64,000 bases of DNA from Castor canadensis (lineage: Eukaryota; Chordata; Mammalia; Rodentia; Castoridae), in the NCBI RefSeq assembly GCF_047511655.1, contig NC_133401.1:17792501-17856500 (forward strand). Reading direction: 5' to 3'. Shown piece by piece: positions 12,331 through 23,658 of this stretch; the stretch's first letter is position 1, and every line of letters starts with the position of its first letter. The position numbers and the translations under genes are program-made. The notes under the pieces were generated by a model. It did not search any database. It saw only the letters and a list, made by a program, of their open reading frames with translations, and was not told the DNA's origin.

Positions 12331-13099
12331 GTGTGCGCACTCTAGACAGACATGGGCGAACCCAGACAGATTGCATGTGATCAAGGTTGATGCTTTGGAG
12401 CAGGACAGATGGATCCCAGGTCCCAGATGACATGAACTGACATTTATACGATACTACTTTGGATTTCTAGCTAGTTTGTGATCTGAGTCTGTTGGTGGGG
12501 GAGCATCAAATTCAAATTGAGGGACAGTCTAGTAAATAAATTGCCTGTACTCTTGGAAAGTGTCATAAAAGACTGAGGAGTTGGTCCAGGTTAAAGGAAA
12601 ACAGGCATGACACCGTAGATGGGTGATCCAAGAGCCGGGGGTTTTTCCCTTTTGCTCTGAAGGATATTAGTGGGACAATTGGTAACATTTGAAGAGGGTC
12701 TACAGATAGATAATAGTATTGTGTGAGCGTTACCATGATTCTGATCATTGTTTGTAGTTGGAATTCCCTTGTTTTTAGGACACATACACTCAGATATTTC
12801 AGGAACGCTTCTTTATTCACTCAGAAAAAGAAAACCGTTGAGTGCACGTTGAGATATGTGATAGAAAATACGGCAGAATGTTGGTATTGGAGAGTCAGGA
12901 TGGATTCATGCTGCACTTCTGAGTACGGTTTCTCTGTAAGTCTGAAATTACTTCAAAACAGATTGAAATAGGGGACAAACCCCAGCACTCAGCACCCGGA
13001 AAATTCCCAAAATGGGATGATTGGGTGAACAACGCCTGCAAGGGCTTACATCCATTCTGGGTCCATAGGAGAGGAAGGTGCATCTTTTGGGGGAGTTTT

Positions 13100-13443
13100 T
13101 TGTTCATTTGTTTTGTTTGCAGTGCTGGGGTGAAAGCTGCCAGGGCTTGCAGTGCTCTTCCACTGAGCTACACCCCCAGCCCCAAAGACTACATTTTTTT
13201 TTTTTCCTTCCTTCTTTGGGTGGTACTGGGGTTTGAACTCAGGGCCTCACATTTTCTAGGCATGCACTCTACCAGCCCCAAAGGCTCACACCATCATGAT
13301 CATTTCTTTGGATCACAGAGAGTTTTTCTCTGGAAATGAGCCATATAGATTTATATTTATTCTTTATTTGTTAGCGTAACCTCAAACTCAACAATCTTCC
13401 TGCCTCAGCGCCCATGTGCTGGGATTACAGGTGTGTGCCACCT
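13100..13443 (-). repeat. Two ID-like SINEs and a B1-like end
   Basis: Reverse-strand copies at about 13100-13180, 13192-13280 (B box gtttgaactcaggg) and 13372-13443 (gctgggattacaggtgtgtgccacc). Confidence 0.7.
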
Positions 13444-13825
13444 ACTTCTCCAGATTCTTAGGGGTGCCTGGGTCCCCACTGCTGTGGGAGAAGTACCACA
13501 CCTGGTGTGTGAGAGGAGCTGAGCCAGATGAGCTTGGCAGGCTGGCACCATGTCACTGCTGACTGATGCCTTCTGAGTGGGACAGGGGTCCTCGCTCCAG
13601 TTTGGGCACTTGCTCTGCAAAAGGAATTTCTTCTGCCAGCCGTGACAGTAGAGTGTGCTAATGCTAATAAGCCCTCCACTTCTATCAACAGTGGGGCAGG
13701 ACCTTCTTAGAAGTGCACATGGCAGCTGGGAGGTGCAAGTGCTGTCCTGTCCTGTTTGCAGTGCGCCTGACACTGCCTCTGTTCATTTGGTCACAGTGAG
13801 AGCCTGTCAAAAATGAGTGGTTCAG

Positions 13826-13916
13826 GCTGGCGGAGTGGCTCAAGTGGTAGAACACCTTCCTAGCAAGTGTGAGGCCCTGAGTACAAACCCCAGTACTGAA
13901 AAAAAAAAAAAAAAGT
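13826..13916 (+). repeat. ID-like SINE
   Basis: Starts ggctggcggagtggct and has an A tail of about 16 bases, so it is fairly well preserved. Confidence 0.85.
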
Positions 13917-16900
13917 GTCCCAGGTTGAGCTGGTTGAACTGTCAGCTCTGTTCTGATCCGATTGCCATTAGCTGTTCTGCACAGTGGTGAGCTTGAGGAT
14001 GTGATTTTGGTCCTTTCACACAGGGTCCAGAGGCAGCACTGGGAGCTGATCTGGAGTTTATCCTAGACTCCCCTCCCTCCCCCAGGACCACTTCACTGCA
14101 GTGGCTGAGTGTCTGAGCCAGCCTCCAGTCAGGCTGTATTTTCAGATCTCCTCCTCCTTGTCACCACACAAATCAATTTAAAGCCCAACACCTCCACGAT
14201 TCCCTTTTGCTTTGGGTACAATTCCAACTTCTGGGACTGGCATCCCAGAACCTGCTGCTACGTTCTTTTTCTCCTTTCTGCTCCCTTCTGCCCTCCTCAG
14301 ACCCTATCCATGGGTCGTAATTGCGCTGCTATTCTCTGGCAGGCTGTGTAGTTCCATGCTGCCACACCTACCTACAGTTCTACACAAGTTTCTAGTCCTT
14401 TTGCTCTACCTTTGGCCCTTCACCCTTCTCCGCATTTCTCAGTTCAGGGGTTATCTCCAGGAGTCTAACTCCTTGTGCTGGCCTAGGCGACCTTCCTCTC
14501 TAATCTCATACCACTGTTGGGTCAGCAGGCCTGACCATGGCATTCTCACCCTCTGACTGCCAGCACAGGCCCAAGGCAGAGCAGAAGCGTGGTAAGTGCT
14601 GGGCTAATTGATGGCTCTGGCCAGCTATCCAAGTGTGGAGAGTGATTGTTAACCTGGCCACTTCAGTGTTAAGCTTTCTGAGTGGTGTCATTTCCATGAC
14701 TGGCTTTGGCCTTTCTCCCACTGTGCCACAAAATGGGAAATACCGTGAAACCCAGCCAAGGCCGCAGGACTGTGTGTAGCCCATCCAAGTGTCGAGGAGC
14801 CCTGGCGCCACATCTGGGTGCTCACGGATACCCAGAAACTGTTCTCTGCCAAGAGCTGGCATGGCCCCACCTAGGGCCCTCCATCGGGAATTAGTGTCTC
14901 TTCTGAGATAGCTGATTGTTCCTGGCTCATATATCTAGCCAAATAGGTTTGGAGCTCACAACTGCTTTCTTCCAATAGAAACTTCTCAGTTACCTTAGCT
15001 TAAAGCCTTTAGAGCAGTTGAATTTGCAGAAAGAAGCCCAAGTGCCAGTTCTGCTGCGTTGTTCTGGCCTGCTGGCCTTGCTCAAGTCATAGTGGCAGAG
15101 ACCACGGTAGTCTCCCAGAGATCCTGTGAAGGCCAGCATTAGAAATACTTCTACTTTCTCCTGTTTTAATTCCTACAAATAAGCCATATGAGCAGAGTCC
15201 TCGAACTCCTCAGAGGAGAGCCATGACTTCTTCTGTTTTTTTATTTCCTACTGTCTTATACCTCCCTCATCACCACACAAATTCTTTGATATGATTCATT
15301 ATTGATGGGTGCATACAGTTTGTCTTCCTCTGCCCTTCTCCTCCCTTCCTCCCTCCGTTTTTGGCATGGGGTTGAGACAGAGTCTTACTGTGTAGCCCAG
15401 GCTGGCCTCGAACTTGGCGATCCTCCTTCCTCAGCCTCCCAGGTGCTAGGGTTACACGGCTGTGCTGCCACGCCCACACTGTTTTGTGATTTTTAAGAGT
15501 TCATTTATAGATCCAGCTTGGTTGGAGGATCATTCCTGTCCAGAAGAAACTTCTTAACTTTAGAACTTGTAAAGCTTTGCCAGCCAGGCCATAGGTAGCC
15601 ATCACTATCTGGGGATGGCGCTCCCCAGTGGGGTTTTGGAAACCAATAATGACAAGAACTGCGGAGGAGGAGACAGGGAAATGACTTCTGATAACAGGGT
15701 GGCGGCTGGCTGCTTGTTGATTTGCTTCTGTCATGACCACAAATGTTTAAAAATAATTTGTAGGGAGAAGAAAAAAACAGTAGTTGGTGTTTGTGTGTGC
15801 CACTTGCCTTATCAGCGGTAGACGACACCAAGACCACAGTCATTCAGAAAGGAAGAAGGCACTGCCATGCAAAGAGGGGAGGTGAGGGCAAGGCAGAGGT
15901 GACCCGTGTGCACAGTTCACTGCTTCCCAGCCCACAGCGGCAGCAGCCTGGTGAGACAGTAGACCGCTAGTCACCAGCTCCCTCCTGAATCTCAAAAACA
16001 GGCTCAGTGCAGGTCTCCGTCAGGGATCGGAGACCCTACTCTGTGCTAGCAGTCACTGGCTTCGTGCTTTATGTGCATCAGGCTCACGCAAAGAAATCAA
16101 GTCTGGGGGAGGCTGGGTCATTTGTCCAGCGTCACCAAACCCAGGAAGTGTTAGAGTCAACACTTGAGCCAAAGTGGTCCTCCCCAGAGCCTGTGTTTAA
16201 GCTTCGCCTGACAAAATGCTCCTCAGAGGCTACTTGGTGGCATTACTAATACTGTCATCATGACCGTTAAATTTATCCAAATGTCACAGGAGCCCTGGGA
16301 CATTTTCTTGTTGCACTTTTACAGATGGGACACTGAGCCCCACCAAGATCAGATTGCAACAACGGACTCTGTTGTCAGCAACCTGCCTTGTCTTTTCTTT
16401 GCAGGCGGTACTCCCCCACCCCACATCTGCCTCTGTTTGAGCGGCTCCCAGGCCCCAAGGCCCAGCTGCAATTCTTACTGAAAGCCTCACATCTTTTCTT
16501 TGACTGCCAGACAACAGTCACGGGGATGTCCTGTGCCATCTTCCCGTGGCAAGTGTAGTGGGCAGAGAGCAGCAGATGCCCAGAGTCAAGGTCATGTGCC
16601 ACTCAAGTGCTGGGCTGGAGAAAAGACCCTCTTTCCCTGCTGCTTGTGACCAGGCAGGATGTGGCTGAACGTGGAAGGCTCTGTGACTGGTGGGTGTGGC
16701 CGGCAAAGCTGGCAGATGAAGGGCCACTGTAGAGGGTGACCATGGCATTTCGTACTTACCTTCTACATAATTTGCCTCTGGATTTGAGATTTTTTGGGGG
16801 GGTGGGGGGTTGGGGATAAATTAGTCTGAATATCCTCGTCAAAGGTGAGAGTCAAGCTCAGGAATCGATTGACAGTTTTTAGAGGAGAAGTAGCACATTT

Positions 16901-17166
16901 GGCCAGGACTAGAGCCTGGATGGGAGGGTCATGGTATTCTAGATTGGTGCTCTGAGTTGAAGTGATGTTTTCATAATTTCAGTTTTCTATCTTGTCTCTT
17001 CCCAAGGTGGCAGTGTAGCAGAGACGTCACAGAGTGTCACAGAGTGTAGTCCATTGTGCCTTGAGCTGCTCCTAGGCATGAGGAAAGTGAGGGTGAGAAC
17101 AGTGGTACCTAGCTTATTCCATCTATTTTATTTTCACATCATAGAGCTTGTTCCATAAATAGGATG

Positions 17167-17168
<2 letters not shown>
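13917..17168. other. SAE1: SAE1 intron with a few old repeats
   Basis: A reverse B1-like SINE lies at 15366-15478 (gcccaggctggcctcgaac). A MIR-like segment at about 16265-16345 has 'ttttacagatgggacactgag'. No exon is visible in the remainder. Confidence 0.5.

Positions 17169-17207
<39 letters not shown>
17169..17207 (+). repeat. (TG)n microsatellite
   Basis: About 19 uninterrupted TG units. Confidence 0.95.
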
Positions 17208-17208
<1 letters not shown>

Positions 17209-17755
17209 TTTATGTTAAAAAGGATGTGACCAAAAAAAACTCCACTTAAAACATTTTAGTAGCTGTATAATCCTCATTCTGCAAACATGTCATACTTTTT
17301 ATGTAGCCATCTTATTACTGAATGTGAACTTATTTGCAGGTTTTCTGGGGTGCAAGTGACATGGCAGTGAGCATTTCTGCATAGTTCAGTCACTGGTCAA
17401 GGGCCATGACCTTTGCGAAGATCCTTCCCACCATATCTTCACGTGGTTCCTGAGCATTTCCATTCCCCTCAGCTCTGGAGAAGGTGTGGGTCCCACTGCC
17501 ATCTTGCTTGAGTAATCTGCCTTCAGTTTTCTAAGCAAAAAGTGGCATCTTATTTTGAGGTTATTTCTGAAAATTTGTACTCTTTATTTTCCCCCATCCA
17601 CAACTTTGATCAGACTGCCCCAGGTTTTTTTTCAGAAGACAGCCAGATGCAAACAATGAGAACTGGTAGTCTTTCCCTGTCTTGAGCTGATTGTGATGGG
17701 GTCCTCGAGCAAGCTTCTTTGAGGAGATGAAAGGGTGTTCTGTCAGCTCTCTGTT

Positions 17756-17894
17756 ACTTGAGTGTATTTTGTTTTTTTTTTTTTGGAAATCTAATACTTT
17801 TTTTTTTTTTCATTTTTCTTTTATTATTCATATGTGCATACAAGGCTTGGTTCATTTCTCCCCCCTGCCCCCACCCCCACTTGAGTGTATTTTG
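17756..17894 (-). mobile_element. 5'-truncated L1 3' end with intact target-site duplication
   Basis: The 16-base direct repeat ACTTGAGTGTATTTTG at 17756-17771 and 17879-17894 is perfect and brackets a 107-bp insert. On the minus strand the insert reads a G-rich tract, an AATAATAAAA signal region, a poly(A), 13 other bases, and a second poly(A). The G-rich tract is typical of rodent L1 3' UTRs. A matching fragment lies at 61762-61867. Confidence 0.75.
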
Positions 17895-19241
17895 GCTCAG
17901 TGTTTTGGAGGCTTCAGTCTGTGAGGCCTGTTGTGAGGCAGCACATCCTGGTGGGAGCACACAGGGGAGCACAATTGCTACCCCATGGCCAGGAAGCAAA
18001 AGAAGCTGTAGTCCTGTAATCCCCCTGAAGGGTATGCTCTCAGTTACCCTAATGACCCCCAGAGCACCAAACCAGGGAGCAAGCCCTCGTCCCATGAGCC
18101 TTTGGGAACACTTACAAAACCACAGCAGATGGACAAGACTTGGAGCTCCAAAGAAGGCATTTCACAGTGAGCTTTACTCATTGTCACAGTGAGCAAGACA
18201 TTGAGAAAGACTACTATTTTTCAGGAGAAAGAGATCAAGTACCATGTAGCCCTTGTGACAAGCAATGGCTTATGAGCACAGCCTCCATAAACTGTGGGTT
18301 CCACGTGTAAGAGCAGGGCCTCCAGGTGTTGGGTCATTGTGGGTCCCCAGCATATGCACAAACATCCTTGCAGTTTCTGAGCTAAAGAGGACAACAGAAA
18401 GTGAGATAAATAAAGGAGTAATGGCAACCACACATCGCAGGTGGTCAGATGCCATGAGCAGCAAGAGGTAGGAGCCATGTTCATAGCCCGACCTTACCCG
18501 GCCCAGCTATGTCCCCACTCAGAGCAGCCGGGGTGTACCTTTGCAAGTGCTACTTCTGTCTTGTGGACAGATTAGGTCCCTTTGTCTCTCACATTCTCCC
18601 CTCTCTCCTTCATGGGGTTAGCGTGTTTGTAAATACTTGATAAGAAACAGAACCTGCTCCACCTCAGGCCCTGTGGAAGTGTGAGAGCAACTGACCTTCT
18701 GTGCCATGGTGGAGGGACCTCACCTGCAGAGGGCCCTGAGCCTTGAGTGTCCAGAGTGCTCATGGCCGAGTCCACTGGGTGATCTCAGTAGGAGGAGAGC
18801 TCAGTAGGAGCTGGTGCATGGCCCGGCTTTGTGAATGATGTGTGGGAGGGAGGCAACGATACTGTCAAATGCTCCCACTACACCGGCTCTGTCCTGTCCT
18901 ACATTTTTCATGCACACCCATTCACTGGGCCCTTGAGCCCCAGCAGCAAAGCATCCCAGAATCCCCCTTTTCCACAGGAAACCTAGGGATGTTGTCACTT
19001 GGCCCAAGGTCACATTGGGAACCTGGGGTTCCAGCCCAGGGGGTTTGGCCCTGGAGCCATGCTGCTCCCTGCTATACTGTGACACCTTGCAGCTTGAAGA
19101 CTCCAGGCTTGGTATGGTCATGGCAGCCTAGAGCACAGTGGCATGAGCCAACGGGCCACAAGGTGGGAGGACTGATGTGCTTCTGCCAGTGGTGGCAGCC
19201 TGTTTGCACAGAAGACTACCTGTTGAACCCCTAAGGCCCTG
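17895..19241. other. SAE1: SAE1 intron, mostly unique sequence
   Basis: A MIR-like stretch (about 18955-19055, containing 'cttggcccaaggtcaca') is the only thing recognised. Confidence 0.5.
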
Positions 19242-19352
19242 CCAGTGCCTTTTTTTTTTTTTTTTTTTTTTTTTGGTGCTGGGAGTTGAACTCAGGGCCT
19301 TGTGTATGCCAGGCAAGCACTCTATCACTGAGCTATATCTCCAGTCCCACTT
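19242..19352 (-). repeat. ID-like SINE with long poly(T)
   Basis: An unbroken T tract of about 24 bases (the element's A tail on the minus strand) precedes the inverted B box gttgaactcaggg. Confidence 0.85.
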
Positions 19353-19557
19353 GCCAGTGTCTTGTCTTGCTGCACGTTTGTAATTTCCTGTGTGACCCAG
19401 TGGGTTCTCTGACAGAGTGCTCTTGGGAGGGTGAGTGTCCATCTTGCTCTCCCCTGCCCAACCTGGTCCTAGCCTGAAGTCACCACTCAGTAGCATTTAC
19501 TGAAACCCAATGGCTAATTGTCAGGCCTAGAGTTTTACCTCAGAATATGAGCCTATT

Positions 19558-19646
19558 CCTCTAGTGTCAACCCTCAGAAGGCTGAAGCAGGAGTTCAAAA
19601 CCAGCCTGGGTGACATAGTGAAACCCTGTCTCAAAAAAAAAAAAAC
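19558..19646 (+). repeat. B1-like SINE, 3' part
   Basis: Contains 'aaaccagcctgggtgacatag' and a poly(A) tail. Confidence 0.65.
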
Positions 19647-19915
19647 AGAAGAATATGTGACTGTTGGTTAAGCTTATGTTTCCCTGGCCCTGTATGCAAC
19701 CCTAGAGCAGAGCTGATTTCCAGATTGTTCCCAGAGACAGTGAGTTAGCACCGAGCAAGCCAGTGCAGGGAGAAAAGGGGTCTGTTTCATTGGGGGGCAT
19801 GAAATTCAGGGTCAGGGTGTCTGGTCAGAGGAGCTTTAGGCATCAACAGGGAGATGGTCTTTGGAGACCAATTGGTGACACTGACTTCATTTTCTGTCTA
19901 TTAGAATACTTGTTT

Positions 19916-20320
19916 GGGGGCTGACAGACTGGCTCAAGTAGGAGAGCAGGCCCTGAGTTCAAACCCCAGTACTGCCAAAAAAAAAAAGAATAGAATGCTG
20001 GATTTTGTTTTTGTTTTTCTTGGTGGCCTTAGAGAGATTGCATTAAATGGAATCACAACATTAGATTATTTCTGTTTTGTTGCTGAGCAGGTGAAGGAAC
20101 CCAGGGCCTCCCACATGCTCAGCAAGCACTCTACCAGTCAGCTACATCCCCAGCCCCTACAATCACAATATCTGAACACAGCAAAAAGTTTATAGAAAGA
20201 AAGACAGGCATGGTGGTGCACAGCTATAATTCCAGCACTCTGGAGGCTAAGGCAAGAGGATTTCAATTTCATGGCCAGCCTAGGCAAGATGCTGTCTCAA
20301 GGGAGAAAGAAAAGTTACAA
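19916..20320 (+). repeat. ID-like (+), ID-like (-) and B1-like (+) SINEs
   Basis: A forward ID-like element at 19916-19990 has a shortened middle. A reverse ID-like element is at about 20077-20158 and a forward B1-like one (gacaggcatggtggtgc) at 20200-20320. Confidence 0.7.
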
Positions 20321-23300
20321 AAAGAAATAGGGATTACCAATATTGTAGCACAAAGTCATGTCATGTTGCAGGCTAACCGGATACTGTAAATTCCTGTAAA
20401 TTTGTTCTAGGTTTGAATGTATTTAAATACCTGCAGAGGTACTGGTGTGTTCACACATCCAGCTTTTTCCTGTGAACACATGAAAAGGTGTTTGTAATCA
20501 GAATGTTTGCTCTTCCCACTACATGGACAATTCCTGAGTCTCAGCCATGAATGTCATCCCCCTGGACTTAAGCAGCCTGAGCTAATTAAAAGGTTCAGAT
20601 GAAGTTAATCAAGTTTGGAACTCTAATTCTGTGCAGTGTTTGGATACGATTCGATGAGTCATCTCTTGGCAGAGCAGCCCTCCGTCCCTGACAGTGTTTG
20701 ATCTTAACAGACGGGTTTATAATCCATAAACCGGTAGGGAGGTGCTTTTCAGAAATGCAGAGTCAACATGGTGGGGGTGGAGGTGTCTGTCTGTCTGGTT
20801 TTTGGGAGCAGTGGAAAGCAGAACAAATAGGGAAATCTAATACACAAGAGCTTGTCAGGGTCTAGGGTCAGACCTGAGGCTGCTGCCTTTCTAGAACATG
20901 GGTTTCTTCCCACCCCCTCCACCCCTGCTCACTAGAGTGCTGACTCTGAAAAAAGAGTGAAAAAGACAAGCTTCTGTTTTCTTTACTGCAAATCAGTGGC
21001 CCAGCTGCTGGCCCCTTTCCCAGTGGCCCTGAGAGCGCCTCAGATGTGGTCAGCGAGGTATGTGGACGGTGCCAGCCTGCCGGCCCTCATCCAGGCAGAC
21101 TACATCAAGAACAGGCCAGGGGCCCAGGGAAACAGCAGGCCGCCTGCTGGCTGCCTTGGCTCTCCCTCGAAGTGCCATCTTGTTCTTTCTGAGACAAAGC
21201 TGCTGTTCCCTAAAGTCTCCTTGATGGGCAGGGCTGTGCATGACCACTTCCACTGCTCACCCACTGGGCTAGTGTCTAACAATGATTGCACCCTTTGTGA
21301 GAGGTCAGGCCTGTCTGTAAAGAGCGTCTCACAACACCGGCCCTCCTGAGATGGGGGCAACGAAGCCACGCCACGTGGCATGTTGGTGCCCTGCTCCTGC
21401 ATGCTTCTGGAGTTCAGGCGAGTTAAGAAGCCAAATCTGAGCTTACACCTCTTCTCTGCTGCTCCTTAGCAGTTGCAGCAAGCTGTCACTTCATGTCTCT
21501 GAACTTGGGTTTCCTTGTCTGTCAAGTAGAAAAGCAGTTGTAGTTAGCATGTTCCCCCATCGTGTTTGTGAAGATGGGCTGAGTGGTCACACATGCGTCG
21601 TGATGTGTGTCTCTGGCATAGCAGGTACTGTAATGGTTTGGGCTTTGCTCCCAGAGCTGTTTTGTAACCAAAACATGAAAAGTTTTGTGGCCAGGGCTGA
21701 AAAGTTACTGGTACATCCTGGTCCCTCGTAACAATTAGTGCTTCTATCCCAGTGACACAGAAATGAGATGGTGCAGAAAGCCACCGTCATAGGGCTCCTG
21801 GCTGTCACTGAGCCCCTGGCCTTGGATTATGCCATTCGAGAGGCCTCTGTCCTCTGCTGCAGCAGCGCTGGTGTCTGTTCTGGTTCTTGATGCCCTGTCC
21901 TCAGGAGTCTGACAGAAAGTCTCTGGCATTCCGTGTGGTCTACCTGGAGAGTCCTCAGGACCAGCTGATTCTGGATTGCCTTGCTTTCCTGGGACACTGT
22001 TGGGAAAGAGGCTTGTTCTGAGCAGGAAGTTCCTCCCCTCCTGTTGTCCTATCTCCCCCAGCCCCTAGAAGGTTGCCAGCATGCATTTGCTTTCTTCATC
22101 TGCAGAGGAACCTGTCAGACCAGCATCCAGTGTAGTCATGTTGGAGGTGCCTGCCGAGCAGTCCGGTCATGGTGAGGGCTCCAGAAGTCATGTCCTTGAA
22201 GGACAGTGTAGGCTTCCTGGACAGCAAACAGTATTTAGAGTAAGTAGGTGTCCCTGGGCCTTTTTAACCTTTAGTGTGCAGGGACCAATATTGGAGCTGG
22301 GAGTGTTAGCAAGAAACAGGGCGGGAGTGCCGAGGCAGCATGGCCCCACAGCGGTGTTTGCAGTCTTGGGCCACCTCATGCCCCATTTCGGAACTCGTCT
22401 TAGGCTTCAGTGGTGTCGTGTTGTGCTTCCTGAGTTCTCAGTCATGGTGTGCTCCCCAGCCATCAGCTCCGCAGCTGAGGAGATCAGGACTCGCCCCTCA
22501 CTGCTGTCCCTTTACCACCTGGGTCTCCCTAGCATGGAGCAAGTGCTCAGTGACACAGGTGAATGAACAGAGCTGCTCAGCCTGTTGAGGGAGAGCCCTT
22601 TGTACTGATAGTGTAACTTGTTCAATAAAGTTTATTAGCATCTGCAGATACTGATGATGCCCCTTATCCAGGTGTTAGGTGCTGTTCCAGAGCACCCAGG
22701 GATTGGGTTAGAAGCCGAGCCACGTGTCGCTACTGCCACTCCAAAGTAGTCTGTGTGCCATGGGAGAAAGAGTGTTACCCTTAGGAACAAGGCTCAGGCC
22801 AGCTAGCTCTCTGCTGGGGGCGGGAACAGGTGGGAAACAAAAATGCCTGCCCACCAACCACACAGATAGCATCAGGGACAAGGGGCCATGCTGGCAAATG
22901 ATCGTATTATGGTCAGCTGTATCATGCACCTGGCTGTGTTTGTGGGCTAAAAGCTCTAGCCTTGTGGGGGTTCTCCTGCCACTGTAGCTCTGACTCCAAG
23001 CTTTTGCCCTGGTTTGCAACCAAAATTAACATCTGTTTCTAGAGGCTGACATCGTTCTTGCATTAAGGGAGGCTTTGTTTATAGTGACCTGCCCGACTGA
23101 TGACTGAGTATTTGGCTGGCCTATAAGGCTGAACATCCCTTTGAACTGATGCCTGGAACGCACACTGCCCTCCCCGATCTCTGCTCTGGGTCAGAACGGG
23201 ACCTTTTTCCTCTGCAGAAGGCTTCTGCACACGCACGCCTCCCACACACACTCACGCCTCACTCACTTTTTGCTTCCCTGGGGAAGCCTTACCTGCCACA

Positions 23301-23513
23301 GCCCCAGCCTCTGGTATCAGAGCCCTTTATTTGTTTTGGTAATTGGTTGCCTCTGGCTGGATTTGTTTGATAAGCAGTGTATTAGCTTTCTAAACTTGGC
23401 CCACACTTTAAATCATGTACTGTTTCCTACAGATTAAACAAGTTTCTGAGTTACATCCGCAAGTGTCGTTATGGAGAGACTGGTTCTAACCTCCCTTCCT
23501 TTCCCTTTCTCAG
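20321..23513. other. SAE1: SAE1 intron, no exon or repeat recognised
   Basis: Unique-looking intronic DNA. Open frames of up to 161 codons (22081-22566) show no family resemblance and no splice-consistent context. Confidence 0.5.
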
Positions 23514-23658
23514 TGCTCCTGAAGTTCCGCACAGATAAAGGAAGAGACCCCAGTTCTGATACCCACAGGGAGGACTCGGAACTGCTGCTCCAAATCCGAA
23601 ATGATGTTCTCGAGTCACTGGGCGTCAGTCCCAACCTGCTTCCCGACGACTTTGTCAG
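23514..23658 (+). CDS. SAE1: SAE1 exon: SUMO-activating enzyme subunit 1
   Basis: The 145-base exon completes the split valine codon from the previous exon, encodes 47 residues (LLKFRTDKGRDPSS... to ...LLPDDFV), and leaves two bases of an arginine codon. The acceptor is tttct-cAG at 23512-23513. The segment is part of the SAE1 region after the adenylation core. The donor at 23659 is GTTGGT, which departs from the GTRAGT consensus at positions +3 and +4, so this junction may be spliced less efficiently. The reading frame is intact and joins correctly to the exon at 29199. Confidence 0.95.

Noticed and set aside
11774-12384. Open frames of 157 and 158 codons on opposite strands
   Set aside because: Both are built from the SINE cluster at 11680-12330.
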